Positions 1 to 10,289 of a DNA stretch of 64,000 bases are shown here, one piece after another (position 1 is the first letter of the stretch; the number at the start of each line of letters is the position of its first letter). Origin of the DNA: Curvularia sp. ZM96 (taxonomy: Eukaryota > Ascomycota > Dothideomycetes > Pleosporales > Pleosporaceae); the NCBI GenBank assembly GCA_022457065.1, contig JAJGBQ010000003.1:1550001-1614000 (forward strand), in the 5' to 3' direction. The translations under genes and the position numbers were made by a program. The notes below the pieces were generated by a model that worked only from the letters and a program-made list of their open reading frames with translations, was not told where the DNA came from and did no database searches.

Positions 1-750
1 CAGCATTCGCGAATCAGAGACTGTGCATACGCAAAGTCTATTTCTTCGTCCTTCCCCTCCTCGCCTTCTTTCTTGATGCCCACGTTGTTTGTCGCTGCAC
101 CGTTCTCCAGGGACGTGTATCCAGAGTCGATGTCGGTGTCCGAGTCGTCTGCACCAACGACTGTGGTGATGCAGAGGACTACTCCCGGAGACAACAATGC
201 ACCTGATTGGGGTCCTTCACGCGTTGCTCGCAATTCTCCAATTTGTATTGTGCAGAGTCCAGCAGTGTACGAGCTCCCTTCGCGCACAGCGAGTACGTGT
301 CTTTGTGCCCACAGCGCGGAGGATTGGTTTCGGAGCATGGAAGCATGCGCATCTTGTTGGCGTAGCGGTATGGATGCGGTGGTTGCTGGCTGCTCTGCTG
401 GCTGCGCATAGACATACGTTCTATTCGAGGCGAGAGTGGAGAGGTGGAGCAGGTGCTGATACGAATGTACGTATGGCTTTGGTTTACCGTCGGGACCAGT
501 GGGCGGCTGGTATCCTGGAGGGATCACATCGCGGAATGCACGGTAGGAAAGTGTCCATGGTGACTGGCGCGTAGCGTTTAGGAAGCTTGTCTCGATGTTC
601 TGCGTGAGGCTGGTGACGGTGGAGAGGGCGGCTTCGACGCTCGTGGAGGGGTTGGAGATGAAGTAGAGCCTGCGAGCTTTAGCCTCGGTCTGAAGAAAAA
701 AACGTCCCACTCAGGACGAAAGGGCTGAGTGCTTACCCGCTGTACTTCAT
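1..750 (-). CDS. med20: Mediator complex subunit 20, 5' part (runs off the left edge)
   Basis: Subunit of the Mediator head module, which bridges transcription factors and RNA polymerase II in the nucleus. Exon 1 is only 14 nt (750-737, ATG AAG TAC AGC GG). A 67-bp intron (736-670, GTAAGC...GCAG) joins it to exon 2 (669-1), giving MKYSGLYFISNPS at the N terminus. The open frame then continues without a stop to the window edge. Fungal Med20 features that I recognise are the N-terminal LYFI-NPS strand, the central ALWAQRHVLAV segment, GELRATREG, SPGVVLCITTVVG, an acidic insert DDSDTDIDSGY, and near the edge FAYAQSLIRE, which precedes the usual IREFW block. The C-terminal end is outside the window. 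The start is supported because the usual hydrophobic N terminus appears only with this splice. It diverges from the mannosidase gene. Identity is from memory of the family, not a search. Confidence 0.82.
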
Positions 751-1186
751 CTTGGAGGAAGCGCAGAAGATGAGGTCTATATCTCCAGTACTGCGGCTGG
801 CACTGGCCGGACATGACGGGGCCGACCGTTTGAGATCGGCACATGGCCACCCCTGCTAGTTCAGGGTCGGTGACGCGCAACCGTGTCGGGGTCGGCTGTC
901 AGCCTTGTCGTCCCCAACGTTGCTGGGCTAGCCATGCGGCCGCCATGGACCTCCTGTCTTTTCATCCCTTCTCTTAGCATTGCATCGTGTCCTGAGCCTC
1001 TGGACACCAATTCTGTATAGTTTCTGGAATATCTGTCTAGCTGCTTGATATCGGCTCATCTTTGCTTACTTCCTTTGGCGCCCTCTGCCGCTGACTGCTT
1101 CAATCATTCAACGTCCCTTTTATTTTTAGACATCGTTTTGGACTTTTGCTGAATGAGGCAACTTTCCTAGATTCCTCCTGGCTACC
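751..1186. promoter_or_regulatory. Divergent intergenic region, med20 / GH47
   Basis: 436 bp between two divergent start codons, presumably carrying both promoters. It has pyrimidine-rich runs but no clear TATA box or other motif that I can name. Confidence 0.4.
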
Positions 1187-3201
1187 ATGAGCCCAATTAT
1201 TCGACGCATTATCGTGCTTTTTGTATCCGTAACGCTTATTATTCTCGCCTTTCGCCAGCTCGGCACACGAAACAGCCTACCTTCGCCTACGTCTACCTCT
1301 TCGAATCGCATAACGAATCCCGTAGCATGGAAGAATGTCCCACTGCGACATCCAGTCTCCTCCTTGGCGCCTTTGCCAACAGGCTCGCCGACTGCGATCC
1401 CCAAGATACAACATCAGTTTGGAATCGAGACGGAGCACAATAAGGCAGAGAGGAAGCAGAGGCAGGAAGCGGTGAAGAAGGCATTCTTGCACTCTTGGCA
1501 GGGCTATAAACGGCAAGCATGGTTGCAGGACGAAGTTACTCCGGTGACAGGAGGCTTCAAGAATGGCTTCGGGCAGCGGGCAGCGACTCTGGTAGATTCG
1601 CTGGATACGCTCTTCATCATGGGATTAGAGGAAGAGTTCGAGCAGGCTGTACATGCTGTCAAGAAGATTGATTTTACCACTGCAGCCGTTCAACGTCTGA
1701 ATGTGTTTGAAACAACCATTCGCTACCTGGGCGGACTTTTGAGCGCATACGATTTGAGTAAGGGGAAACATTCTACTCTGCTGCATAAAGCGGTTGAGTT
1801 AGGGGATATGCTGTACGCTGCGTTTGACACGCCGAATAGGATGCCGGTCACACGGTGGGACTGGGAAAAGTAAGCTTGTGCCTCCTGTGCAACTGCTGTA
1901 AGCTGACATCGAACAGTGCTGCCTTGAACGGTCACCAAGAAGCCGACGCGCAGGCGCTCAGTGCAGAGATAGGCTCGCTGACTCTTGAGTTCACTCGCCT
2001 CTCACAGATCACAGGAGACCTCAAATACCACGATGCAGTACAAAGGATCACGAATATGCTTGAAAAACACCAGAGTCGGACCAAGATACCTGGCCTGTTT
2101 CCCATCCTCGTCAGCCCTTTTCGAGAAGAATTTGACGGTCATGGATCCTTCACCATGGGCGGTATGACGGATTCGCTATACGAGTATTTGCCCAAGCAGC
2201 ATTTGCTTCTTGGGGGTGTTACAGATCAATACCGAAAGATGTACGAGAACGCTATTGAGCCTGCGAAAAAGCACTTGTTCTTCCGTGCTATGGTCCCTCA
2301 CGATAAGCATATTCTGATGCCGGGTAACGCACGAATTAGTTCGGGTGGCTCCATCAAGCTTGAGCCTGACGGCCAGCATCTGGCATGCTTCGCAGGTGGT
2401 ATGGTGGGGCTTGGTGCCAAGATCTTCAACCGCACTGACGAGCTGGACATTGCCCGTAAGCTGGTAGATGGTTGTACCTGGGCGTATGAGGCTATGCCCA
2501 CAGGTATTATGCCCGAGGCTTTCAGCATGGTGCCATGTGTCAGTGATGAGGATTGCGTCTGGGATGTTGCAAAGTGGCACAATGCTGTCAAGCTTGCTCA
2601 TTCAACTACTCTTCACGCCCAACATTACGACGTTCAGGACGTTATCAAAGAAGTGGGGCTTCAGCCTGGCTTCTCTAAAATCGTAGACCCCCGGTTTTTA
2701 CTTCGGTATGTGGCGCCACCGTTCGACTAATGCCTGTTTCTGGAATTGTTCGACTATTACCTGCTTTTGGAATTGTTCGACTATTGCCTGTTTTAGGAAT
2801 TATCCATCTAACTCTATTGTGTAGCCCCGAAGCCATCGAATCAGTCTTCATTCTCTACCGCATAACCGGTGACACAGCGCTGCAAGACACAGCTTGGCGC
2901 ATGTTCGAAGCTATCGAAAGTGCCACTCTGGCAGAGTTTGCCCACTCGGCCATTGCTGACGTGACGGTCCCTAAGGGACAGGGGTCGCTGAAGCTGGACG
3001 AATGTGAGAGCTTCTGGATGGCCGAGACGCTCAAGTATTTTTACTTGATTTTTAGCGAGCCGAGCCTTGTGAGCTTGGATGATTATGTCTTGTAAGTACT
3101 TGTACTCGGCAGCGCATTTAAGCCTATCTTGGTAATGAAAAAGCTGACGATTACATAGCAATACTGAAGCGCATCCATTCCGAAGGCCGAGGCCGACTTG
3201 A
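1187..3201 (+). CDS. Mannosyl-oligosaccharide alpha-1,2-mannosidase, glycosyl hydrolase family 47
   Basis: Class I alpha-mannosidase that trims alpha-1,2-linked mannose from N-glycans in the ER or Golgi lumen. Four exons: 1187-1869, 1917-2705, 2825-3091 and 3159-3201 (593 aa). Intron phases all agree, and the joins restore WDWEN, LLRPEAIES and the terminal NTEAHPF motif. Residues 8-24 form a hydrophobic signal anchor after short basic residues (type II membrane topology), followed by a Ser/Pro/Thr stem. GH47 hallmarks are GFGQRAATLVDSLDTL, MGGMTDSLYEYLPK, the RPE catalytic segment, and the final TEAHPF, whose Thr helps bind Ca2+. Length fits fungal Golgi/ER-type GH47 enzymes. Intron 2 carries an unusual triplicated 27-bp repeat. 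Paralogues differ in ER versus Golgi role, so no symbol is given. Confidence 0.93.
2721..2801 (+). repeat. Three tandem 27-bp units inside GH47 intron 2
   Basis: Units at 2721-2747, 2748-2774 and 2775-2801 all follow gttcgactaWtRcctg...ggaatt with few mismatches. The whole array lies in the 119-bp intron 2706-2824. One copy alone would leave an intron of about 65 bp, close to its neighbours, so the array looks like a local expansion. Confidence 0.9.
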
Positions 3202-3829
3202 TTGCCTCGACATTTTTGGTTGTTAGCTTAGAAAATTACAAGGTCTAGACACTTGCATGTGTGCACGTGCACGCGTGATCGTGAATGTAAGAATACACTA
3301 CTCGAGCTTTTAGCGGCGGCATTCGGAAGACACGTTTTGACGAGAGTTGGTAAGCTGTACCTATAGTTCAGTATTGGCGCAGACGTTGCTCATTAGCGCC
3401 ACCACTCCCCAAATGCATGACGGATGCCAAGACTTTCCTGTTTAGATCTAGTACAATACTGCCGAAATGTCGCAGATTAGTAACATCGGCATCTTTCGTC
3501 GTCCGGTTTCTTTCTCGCATTATTCTCGCAGGGTACAGCATCTGAAATCGGTGGTGTGAGTGCCGGTGAGTACCGAGACGCGCAGACTGCTCATGTCCGA
3601 TAGTACCGAGAGAACAAGAACAATGCAAAAGCAAGGTTAGCAACATTCCTTGATTGGCTGGATACAGCATACCTCAAGATGTGAGTAGCTGACTATGCCT
3701 GACGCGTAGTGAATGTCAGTCTGGCCAAGAGTCTTGACGGGGATGATACTATTACGTCGTTACCACTTGGCATACACAACGTTCGGACGAAACGGCCTAG
3801 AAATACTATCGTATTCAAGAGAACGAAAG

Positions 3830-3837
3830 TATAAAAG
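3830..3837 (+). promoter_or_regulatory. TATA-like element upstream of the NmrA-like gene
   Basis: The octamer tataaaag lies about 115 bp before the start codon at 3948, a plausible distance for a fungal TATA box with a roughly 80-nt leader. No transcript start is visible from sequence alone. Confidence 0.5.
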
Positions 3838-3883
3838 CGTCGTACTTCCAATTTCTAGTAGTGCTTTACCTACTGCCTATCAT

Positions 3884-3927
3884 ACTCAACTCAGACTCAA
3901 CTTAGACTCAACTTAGACTCAACTCAA
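3884..3927 (+). repeat. Four 11-bp tandem repeats in the NmrA-like leader
   Basis: Four consecutive 11-mers read actcaactcag, actcaacttag, actcaacttag and actcaactcaa. They end 20 bp before the ATG at 3948 and so probably lie in the 5' untranslated leader. Confidence 0.85.
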
Positions 3928-3947
3928 TCATCTATTTCCGCGGAATC

Positions 3948-5049
3948 ATGACGAAGACAATTGCTGTTATTGGAGTAACCGGGAACCAGGTAAGTGCACA
4001 CTGTGATCTTGGCTATTTCAAGACTGCTTCAGAAACCTGATCTCTATAGGGCTCTTCCGTCGCCCGTGTATTTCTCAACGAACAAGGATGGAAAGTCCGC
4101 GGTGTTGCCCGTGATCCCTCCAAGCCATCAGCCCAAAAATGGTCTTCTCAAGGCGTCGAAATCGTGAAAGGCGATCTAAACGACCTGGAATCACTCAAAA
4201 AAGCCTTTCAGGGTGCGAACGCCATCTTTGGTACCACAGACTTCTGGGGCCATTTGGCCGACCCTTCCACACACAAGCTGGCTGCCGAGCAGAACCGCAC
4301 ACCCAACGAAGTCGCGTATGACAAAGAAGTAGCTCAGGCCAAGGCCATCATCGATGCTGCAGCAACCACTATCGATACATTGGATCGCTTCGTGTTATCC
4401 ACGCTGTCCGAAGCAAGGAAGTGGAGCAACGGAACCATCAAGTGGAACCTACATTTCGATGCCAAAGCCGAAGCAGTGAACTACCTGAAATCCACGTATC
4501 CGGATTTACTGGCAAAGACAAGCTTCGTGCACTTGGGTTACTACGTCACAAACTGGAAGGGGCTCAGTGGCACCCCCAAGAAGCAAGAGGATGGGTCCTT
4601 TGTCGTCAGTGTGCCGATGAGCGGGGATAAGAAGATCCCGATGGCGGATGCGGCAGCGGACACTGGTAAGTACTCCTTGTTTCTAAAGAGGATAGTGTTC
4701 TCAGCTAATCGCTTCCTCTAAAGGTCATTATACGAAAGCGCTCGTCCAACTGCCTCCTGGCACGAATCTCAGCGGCGCCGGCTCGTACATTTCCTTCAAC
4801 GAGTGGTGCGAGACTTTTGGTCGCGTCCACAATGTGAAGTGTGTGTTTCAAAGAATGCCTCTGGAGGCGATGAAGGAAGCGATGGGGCCGGTTTACGGGC
4901 TTGAGGTCGCTGATATGTTTGAGTATTTTGACAAGTTTGGGTTTAATGGTGGGGAGAAGATTGTTTTTCCGTGGGAGTTGGATGTCAATGTTAAGGTTAC
5001 GACGGTCGAGGAGTATATGAAGGGCGAGGATTGGAGCTCCGTGCTTTGA
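3948..5049 (+). CDS. NmrA-like NAD(P)-binding (atypical short-chain dehydrogenase) protein
   Basis: Rossmann-fold protein of the NmrA/HSCARG type. Members bind NAD(P) and act as redox sensors or, less often, as enzymes. Exons 3948-3989, 4050-4665 and 4724-5049 give 327 aa. Both introns have GTAAGT donors and in-phase joins (GNQ|GSSV and DTG|HYTK). The N terminus IAVIGVTGNQGSSVAR is the glycine-rich dinucleotide site. KGDLNDLESLKKAFQGA and the following FGTTDFW match the family. A Tyr/Lys catalytic pair as in classical SDRs is not evident, so a regulatory or substrate-reductive role cannot be chosen. It sits alone, about 750 bp after the mannosidase, with its own TATA-like element. The exact substrate or partner is unknown. 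Confidence 0.88.
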
Positions 5050-6357
5050 TGTTTCGGACGTCTTTTCAGGAAACATGGGTGTGGTCGCCAAGCGATGAGG
5101 GTTGGTGTGGGGACATTGCTCTTCCACCTATGTATTAAAGACGGCTAAGCCGGCAATCGTTTTATGAGAAGTGCAGCTAGACTAATTGATATTCACCGCC
5201 TTAGTGCCAACGTACTTGAATGAACTTTCGTATGCTGTAGCTCCACCACTCATCACCGCAAAAATCCACTTTTCTAGTCTTTCATTCTTACGCGCTCCTC
5301 TTGAATGAGGCACACTCTGCTATGAACTCGGGATTTCGAAACTTTAAATTCAACACAAACGTTTTGGGACTTTTACAACTTTTATACTTGTGCGACATCC
5401 AAATGGTACAACGGTGGTTCGGACCTAAACCTGGCAGTCTAAAGATATCTGAATCAAGAAAACGAACCGAGGTAGATGAGTTGGAAGAGACCTCAAAACA
5501 GCAAGGCATAACATATGGAAATGGAGACATAATGAGTATTCGATGCGGCTATGTAATTTGGCACAAGTGAGTGTTAGGCGGTCATAAGTATGCAAACTGG
5601 CGTTTATCTCAGCAGTGTATCTGAACGCGACCGTAAAAGTAGTACGTCGAAAAACAACGTTGCAACACGACTACAGGTAGATGGGAATCAGGTCCGCTGG
5701 CCCTACGAATACCGTTTTGCCTTAGGTAATAACTGGTGACATGACGACCTTCGAAGCATGGTCTCCAGTGCTTGAGACGGGATGGTGCTTGAAAGGAGGG
5801 CTGCTCATACAATGACGTACTCCAATCAAGGGGTTCGGCATGTCAGAGAGCTATCAAACCTCTGTGAGCATAGAAGTTCATGAATCTGACTTTTGAACAG
5901 TGCGCTTCTGTATATCAAACGGTGTCTCAGGAGCTATCGCGATGTTCCAGTAGCTCCAAGGCATTAGTGGACTTATGCCAACCATTCGTTCAGCCTCTGG
6001 ATCTATGCTAAAACTCTCGGTATTATTTTGTGAGATAATTGTGAGATGCGAATCTGCCAGAGTTTCATGAATGACTCCTAGTTATTGCTTCTCTTTGGCG
6101 CCTTACCTGCCTCATTTTGTAGCTTTTGGTCAAATCTATGAGCACCTTGACACATCGCCTTAAGCACGTCTACGCTGAACCGCCTTTAGTTCACCAATCG
6201 TAACAATGTGCGTCGTCTATCAAATCAAGTTGCAGAGGCTCAGCCTCTTCGGTTGTGCACCCCGCCTTGGCTGCATGACACCGGAAGTTCATCTTCAGCC
6301 TGATGCTTCGCAACTCCTTCGACACTTCTTTTCTTCTCCATTCATCTTTTCATCACT
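5050..6357. other. Intergenic region, NmrA-like to NACHT gene
   Basis: About 1.3 kb. Short open frames (for example 5301-5570) show no recognisable domain or splice support. I see no RNA gene or clear repeat here. Confidence 0.5.
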
Positions 6358-9300
6358 ATGGAAGCTCTTGTGGCCGTCGGCCTTGCTGGAAATGTCGTAC
6401 AGTTCGTGCAATTCTCTGGACAGCTCATCTCTCTCGCCAAAGAGATCAAGAGGAAGGGCGCCCCCTCGTCCTTGCTTGGACTGCGTAAAGTCGCGCAAGA
6501 CCTCACACAACAAACCCGAATAATTTCAACCAGGCTCAAGGCGAATGCAGCAACACTTGAGCAGGACGAGCAGGTATGTCATGAAAGGACAGTAGCTAAC
6601 GGTTGGAACAAACATTAACACGATTAGCATTTACTCGATGTGGCTACAGACTGCGAGAAAGCCGGAGCGAAGTTCGTCGCATACATCGATAATCTCACTA
6701 AGACACCTAAGCCTTCATCACGCTTAGGGAGTCTTCAATCCAGTGTAAAGATCAAATGGCACCACAATCATATTGAAGCGTACATTCATATGCTGGAAAA
6801 ATTGCAAGGATCGCTTTTGCTTGCAACAACACTTTCCCTGCGTACGAGGGAGACTGGTAGCCACGAAGAGATCCTTGAACATCTCAGGTCAATCGAGGCA
6901 GGGAATGATACATCCCAACAGAGCGATGATGCGATGACAAGAACTTTAAGCCTCTTGCAAGATCTGGTTCAGCAACAATCCGGTCCGAAGCTTGACATGT
7001 TGCAAAAGCAGATGAACTCATGCATGGAGGATATTCAGAAAATTCGGTCAAAAATCCTTTATAGCCGAGAGAGAAAAATTCTTAGCTGGCTGGACTTCCG
7101 GCAAAGAACATGGCGGTTCGTGGAAGTCGAGGAAGCGCACCGAACAACTTTTGAATGGATCTTCCACAAGCCACAGGCCGATACACCCTGGCATGATTTC
7201 AGTGGTTATCTTTCTGGATCGGACATTTCTTTACCTTACTTCATTAATGGGAAAGCAGGGAGCGGCAAATCAACCTTGATGAAGTACATCATATCACACC
7301 CAAAAACAAAAGCAGAACTCCAAAAGTGGACTGGCCAATACAAGCTTTTCAGTCCATATTTCTTCTTCTGGAATGTTGGAACCCAGTTACAGAAGAGTCA
7401 TACTGGCTTGCTCCGCTCTCTACTACACAGCGTACTTGCCGAATATCAAGACCTCATACCCGCTGTATTCCCAACCCTGTATAACAACAAGGTCGTCGTT
7501 AGTGAAGATGAGGCATTCTCTTATACCGAACTCAAGAGTGCCTTTGAACTATTGAGGATTCGATCCGCATCATTTTTGCGCATTTGCATCTTCATTGATG
7601 GCGTCGACGAGTTTGATGGAGACCATCGGGACATGTCGATATTCCTTCTTTCATTAGTGTCTCCCACGATCAAAGTTGTAGTGTCGAGCCGACCAATCAA
7701 TGCCTGTCTCAATGTGTTCAGGGACTGTCCATCGCTGAAGCTCCAGGATCTGACGCATGTTGATATTCGCGTCGTTATCGAGGACAGACTGAGTTCGCAT
7801 CCCGTGATGACCGAACTCCAAGATGAATTACCGGAAAAGGCTGCCACACTGAAAGCCGAGATTCAGCAGAAAGCTGAAGGGGTATTTCTTTGGGTCCGGA
7901 TTGTTTCCGAACTTCTACTGCGGGGATTGGAAGATGGAGACGACTTCGATGATCTTCTTCCTAAGCTTCGTGCCTTGCCTACTGATTTGCGGGAGCTGTA
8001 TACTCGAATGATGCAGAAAATGCCCACAGAATATCAAGTACAGGCCTCACAAATGTTTCAAATCTTTGAGTGGTGGAGGCGTCATGGTAATGATGAACCT
8101 CTTGAGCTCCTTTTGCTATTCTTCGCTACTCAACAGCTGTGTATCGCTGTTAGCTCGGGGAAAGATGCTTATGATACTCCGAAGAAAACGATCCATTCCG
8201 AAAGAATGGCATCTCGTGTTCGGAGCCGTTGTTGTGGTTTGCTCGAAGTGCGTAAGATTCCGACTTCGAGCATATTCTGGCCTTCAACTCCAGTGGTAGC
8301 ATATTTGCATCGCTCTGTGGCTGAGTTTGTGACCAGCCAAGATGTGTGGGAACATATCCTCTCACTCACTATCGACACGAAATTTAACCCCGCTACACAT
8401 ATCGCATTTGGGATTCTTTCCATCTTGAAGGGTTTGCATCCTCTACCAGACGAAAGTAAGAATCTAAGAAAGCTCAAGGTTTCCGGCCGAACCGAATACA
8501 GTGAAAGAATTGTGGATCTCGCCATGGATGTATGTCGCCGAAATACCGACATTGAAGAGTCGCTCATGCTTCGGTACATTGATGCCGTGGATAAGGCCAT
8601 GACTTCGCTATCTAAGACTTCGATATCGAACTCAATTGATCAACAAGATTACCTGATCTCTACACACTGGTCTGTTGGAATGGCCCCGAGCTGTTTGAAA
8701 TCAAAGATTCAACATCCCACCAGTCACGTGCCGCTCTCATCCCAAGCCAGCATTCGCAGTTTCGCAGCCTTTAATGGAATTTCTGCTTACCTAAAAGCAG
8801 TCGATCAGAGGTCAAAGCTTCGAGATGTTGAAATCCTCATCGTATTTGCATTGGGTGGTTGGACAAAAAGGAAGTTACCCTTTCCGAACCGGCGGGAGAC
8901 TCTTTTGTTCCTAGTTCAAATTCTTGGTGACCGTTCTGGATTGGGACTAGAGTCGCCCATTGAAAACGCCACTCTATGGGTACATGCAGTGATGGTTGCC
9001 TACGATTTGTGTAGCGACCCGTGTCCTGAAAGGATGGACAACACAATCATTGAACCAAGATGTTCATTGCTTGAATCACGTCGGGAAAACCTCTTGACAT
9101 CCGAACGTGATGAAGATCGGCTGTTCCCATCTGTTGAAGGGATGAATTCCGATCTTAATGCCTCGAATACGCAACAGGCTGTCGAGATATTCCGGCTGTT
9201 TCTTTCTAATACCAAAAAGCCTAAAGAACTGCTCAACAAGGCGATAAGGATGTCAAGCCGATCGACCTTGAAACCGCTAGACGTACTTCGAGAGGCACTA

Positions 9301-9390
9301 GCTCAGGGACGTCAAGAGAAGTTGGGGTGGACTTCGAGATCTGAATATCGGTTTCTCTATCGGCTCGCTTATCAGTCTACGAATATCTGA
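6358..9390 (+). CDS. NACHT-domain STAND NTPase (fungal NLR-like protein)
   Basis: Large signal-transducing P-loop NTPase of the kind used by fungi in non-self recognition and regulated cell death. Exons 6358-6573 and 6628-9390 (54-bp intron, GTATGT...TTAG, phase 0) give 992 aa. Residues 1 to about 150 resemble the helical Fungal N-terminal domain of STAND proteins (MEALVAVGLAGNVVQFVQFS...). A NACHT domain follows, with Walker A GKAGSGKST near residue 280, Walker B CIFIDGVDEFDGD near 393, and VSSRP (sensor region) near 427. A winged-helix/lid segment (GVFLWVRIVSELLLRGLEDG) is next, then a long helical C terminus like the DUF7791 region of such proteins. No ankyrin, WD40 or TPR repeats are evident, so the usual ligand-sensing array seems absent. 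It is convergent with a HET-domain gene about 900 bp downstream. Confidence 0.88.
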
Positions 9391-10289
9391 ATCTTTTCGA
9401 AACCAAGCACCTGCCGCGGTTGGCTTTTGTGTGCTCAAACAGCCGCATAAAAATATATCCAAATGTCACTTACGGTTGTTTAGATTCACAACATCTAGAT
9501 GGGTAACCGCCTTGCATTTATTGCCTATGGTTGGACATGCTTCCATTACACAGTAAAGTCCTCGCCCATTTTCCTCGTTTAACGAGCGGGGGACAACTCA
9601 GCAACTCCAGCAATATCGCCATTGTCCTCTGGAAGGTATGAGTTACTGCTATCAACATAAGGTAACTCATTGGCCCATATGATCAAATTGTCGTCAAAAC
9701 CCTGAGCATCAAGCCTCTTACGATAACTCTGAATTCTGATTAGAGGCTCAGCCATGCTTTCAAATGAGATGATTCTTGGACTACAAAGTCTAAAACTTGG
9801 ATACAGGAGTGTATTAGTTTACCCACGAATGGACTCAAATTCGAGAGAAGCTTATAGATGAGAGGCGGCGAGCGCTTAGTTTATTGTAGCTGTAAATAGC
9901 TCCTTTTCTTTTAAACATGACTACTGCTTCAAGTTCAATGAAGAGGAACCTCGTACTCTCAATTCTGTAGATGGCTTAGAGAATTGGGTGTTCACGTCTT
10001 CCGCTAATTGTTCAACTAGGAAGATATACCTAGGCTAGCGAATGGGTATGGGACACCCACAGTGGGTATAGGGTAGGGCTGGGTTACTTGGCATGCGGGT
10101 CAGGGTAGGACTAGGTCAGATGACTGAGTAAGTAACCCAGCCCTACTCTGACCCATTTGCCAGCCTATTTCAACTTCGTAATCTAGATCTATCAAGACAT
10201 ATTATAAAATGGATGTTTTTGGTCGAAATAGTCTCTAACCTTGGTCTAGTTTATAATCTTTATGTCGCGTTTGTCTATATATTGAGATG
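9391..10289. other. Intergenic region between convergent NACHT and HET genes
   Basis: About 0.9 kb holding both 3' ends. It contains a G/C-skewed block at about 10040-10160 with a perfect 17-bp inverted repeat, possibly a small transposon remnant. No coding sequence is recognised. Confidence 0.5.
10073..10146. repeat. Perfect 17-bp inverted repeat with 40-bp spacer
   Basis: Left arm gtagggctgggttactt (10073-10089) and right arm aagtaacccagccctac (10130-10146) are exact reverse complements. The spacer contains gggtcagggtagg, partly mirrored just outside the right arm by ctctgaccc. It could form a hairpin, or it could be the core of a degenerate non-autonomous element. Confidence 0.8.

Larger units (their letters stand above)
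3202..3947. other. Intergenic region, GH47 to NmrA-like gene
   Basis: 746 bp with no convincing gene. The 3' end holds the NmrA-like gene's promoter, with a TATA-like tataaaag at 3830-3837 about 115 bp before the ATG and an 11-bp tandem repeat just upstream of the start. Confidence 0.5.

Noticed and set aside
5301..5570. 89-codon + frame after the NmrA-like gene
   Set aside because: No known domain and no promoter or splice evidence.
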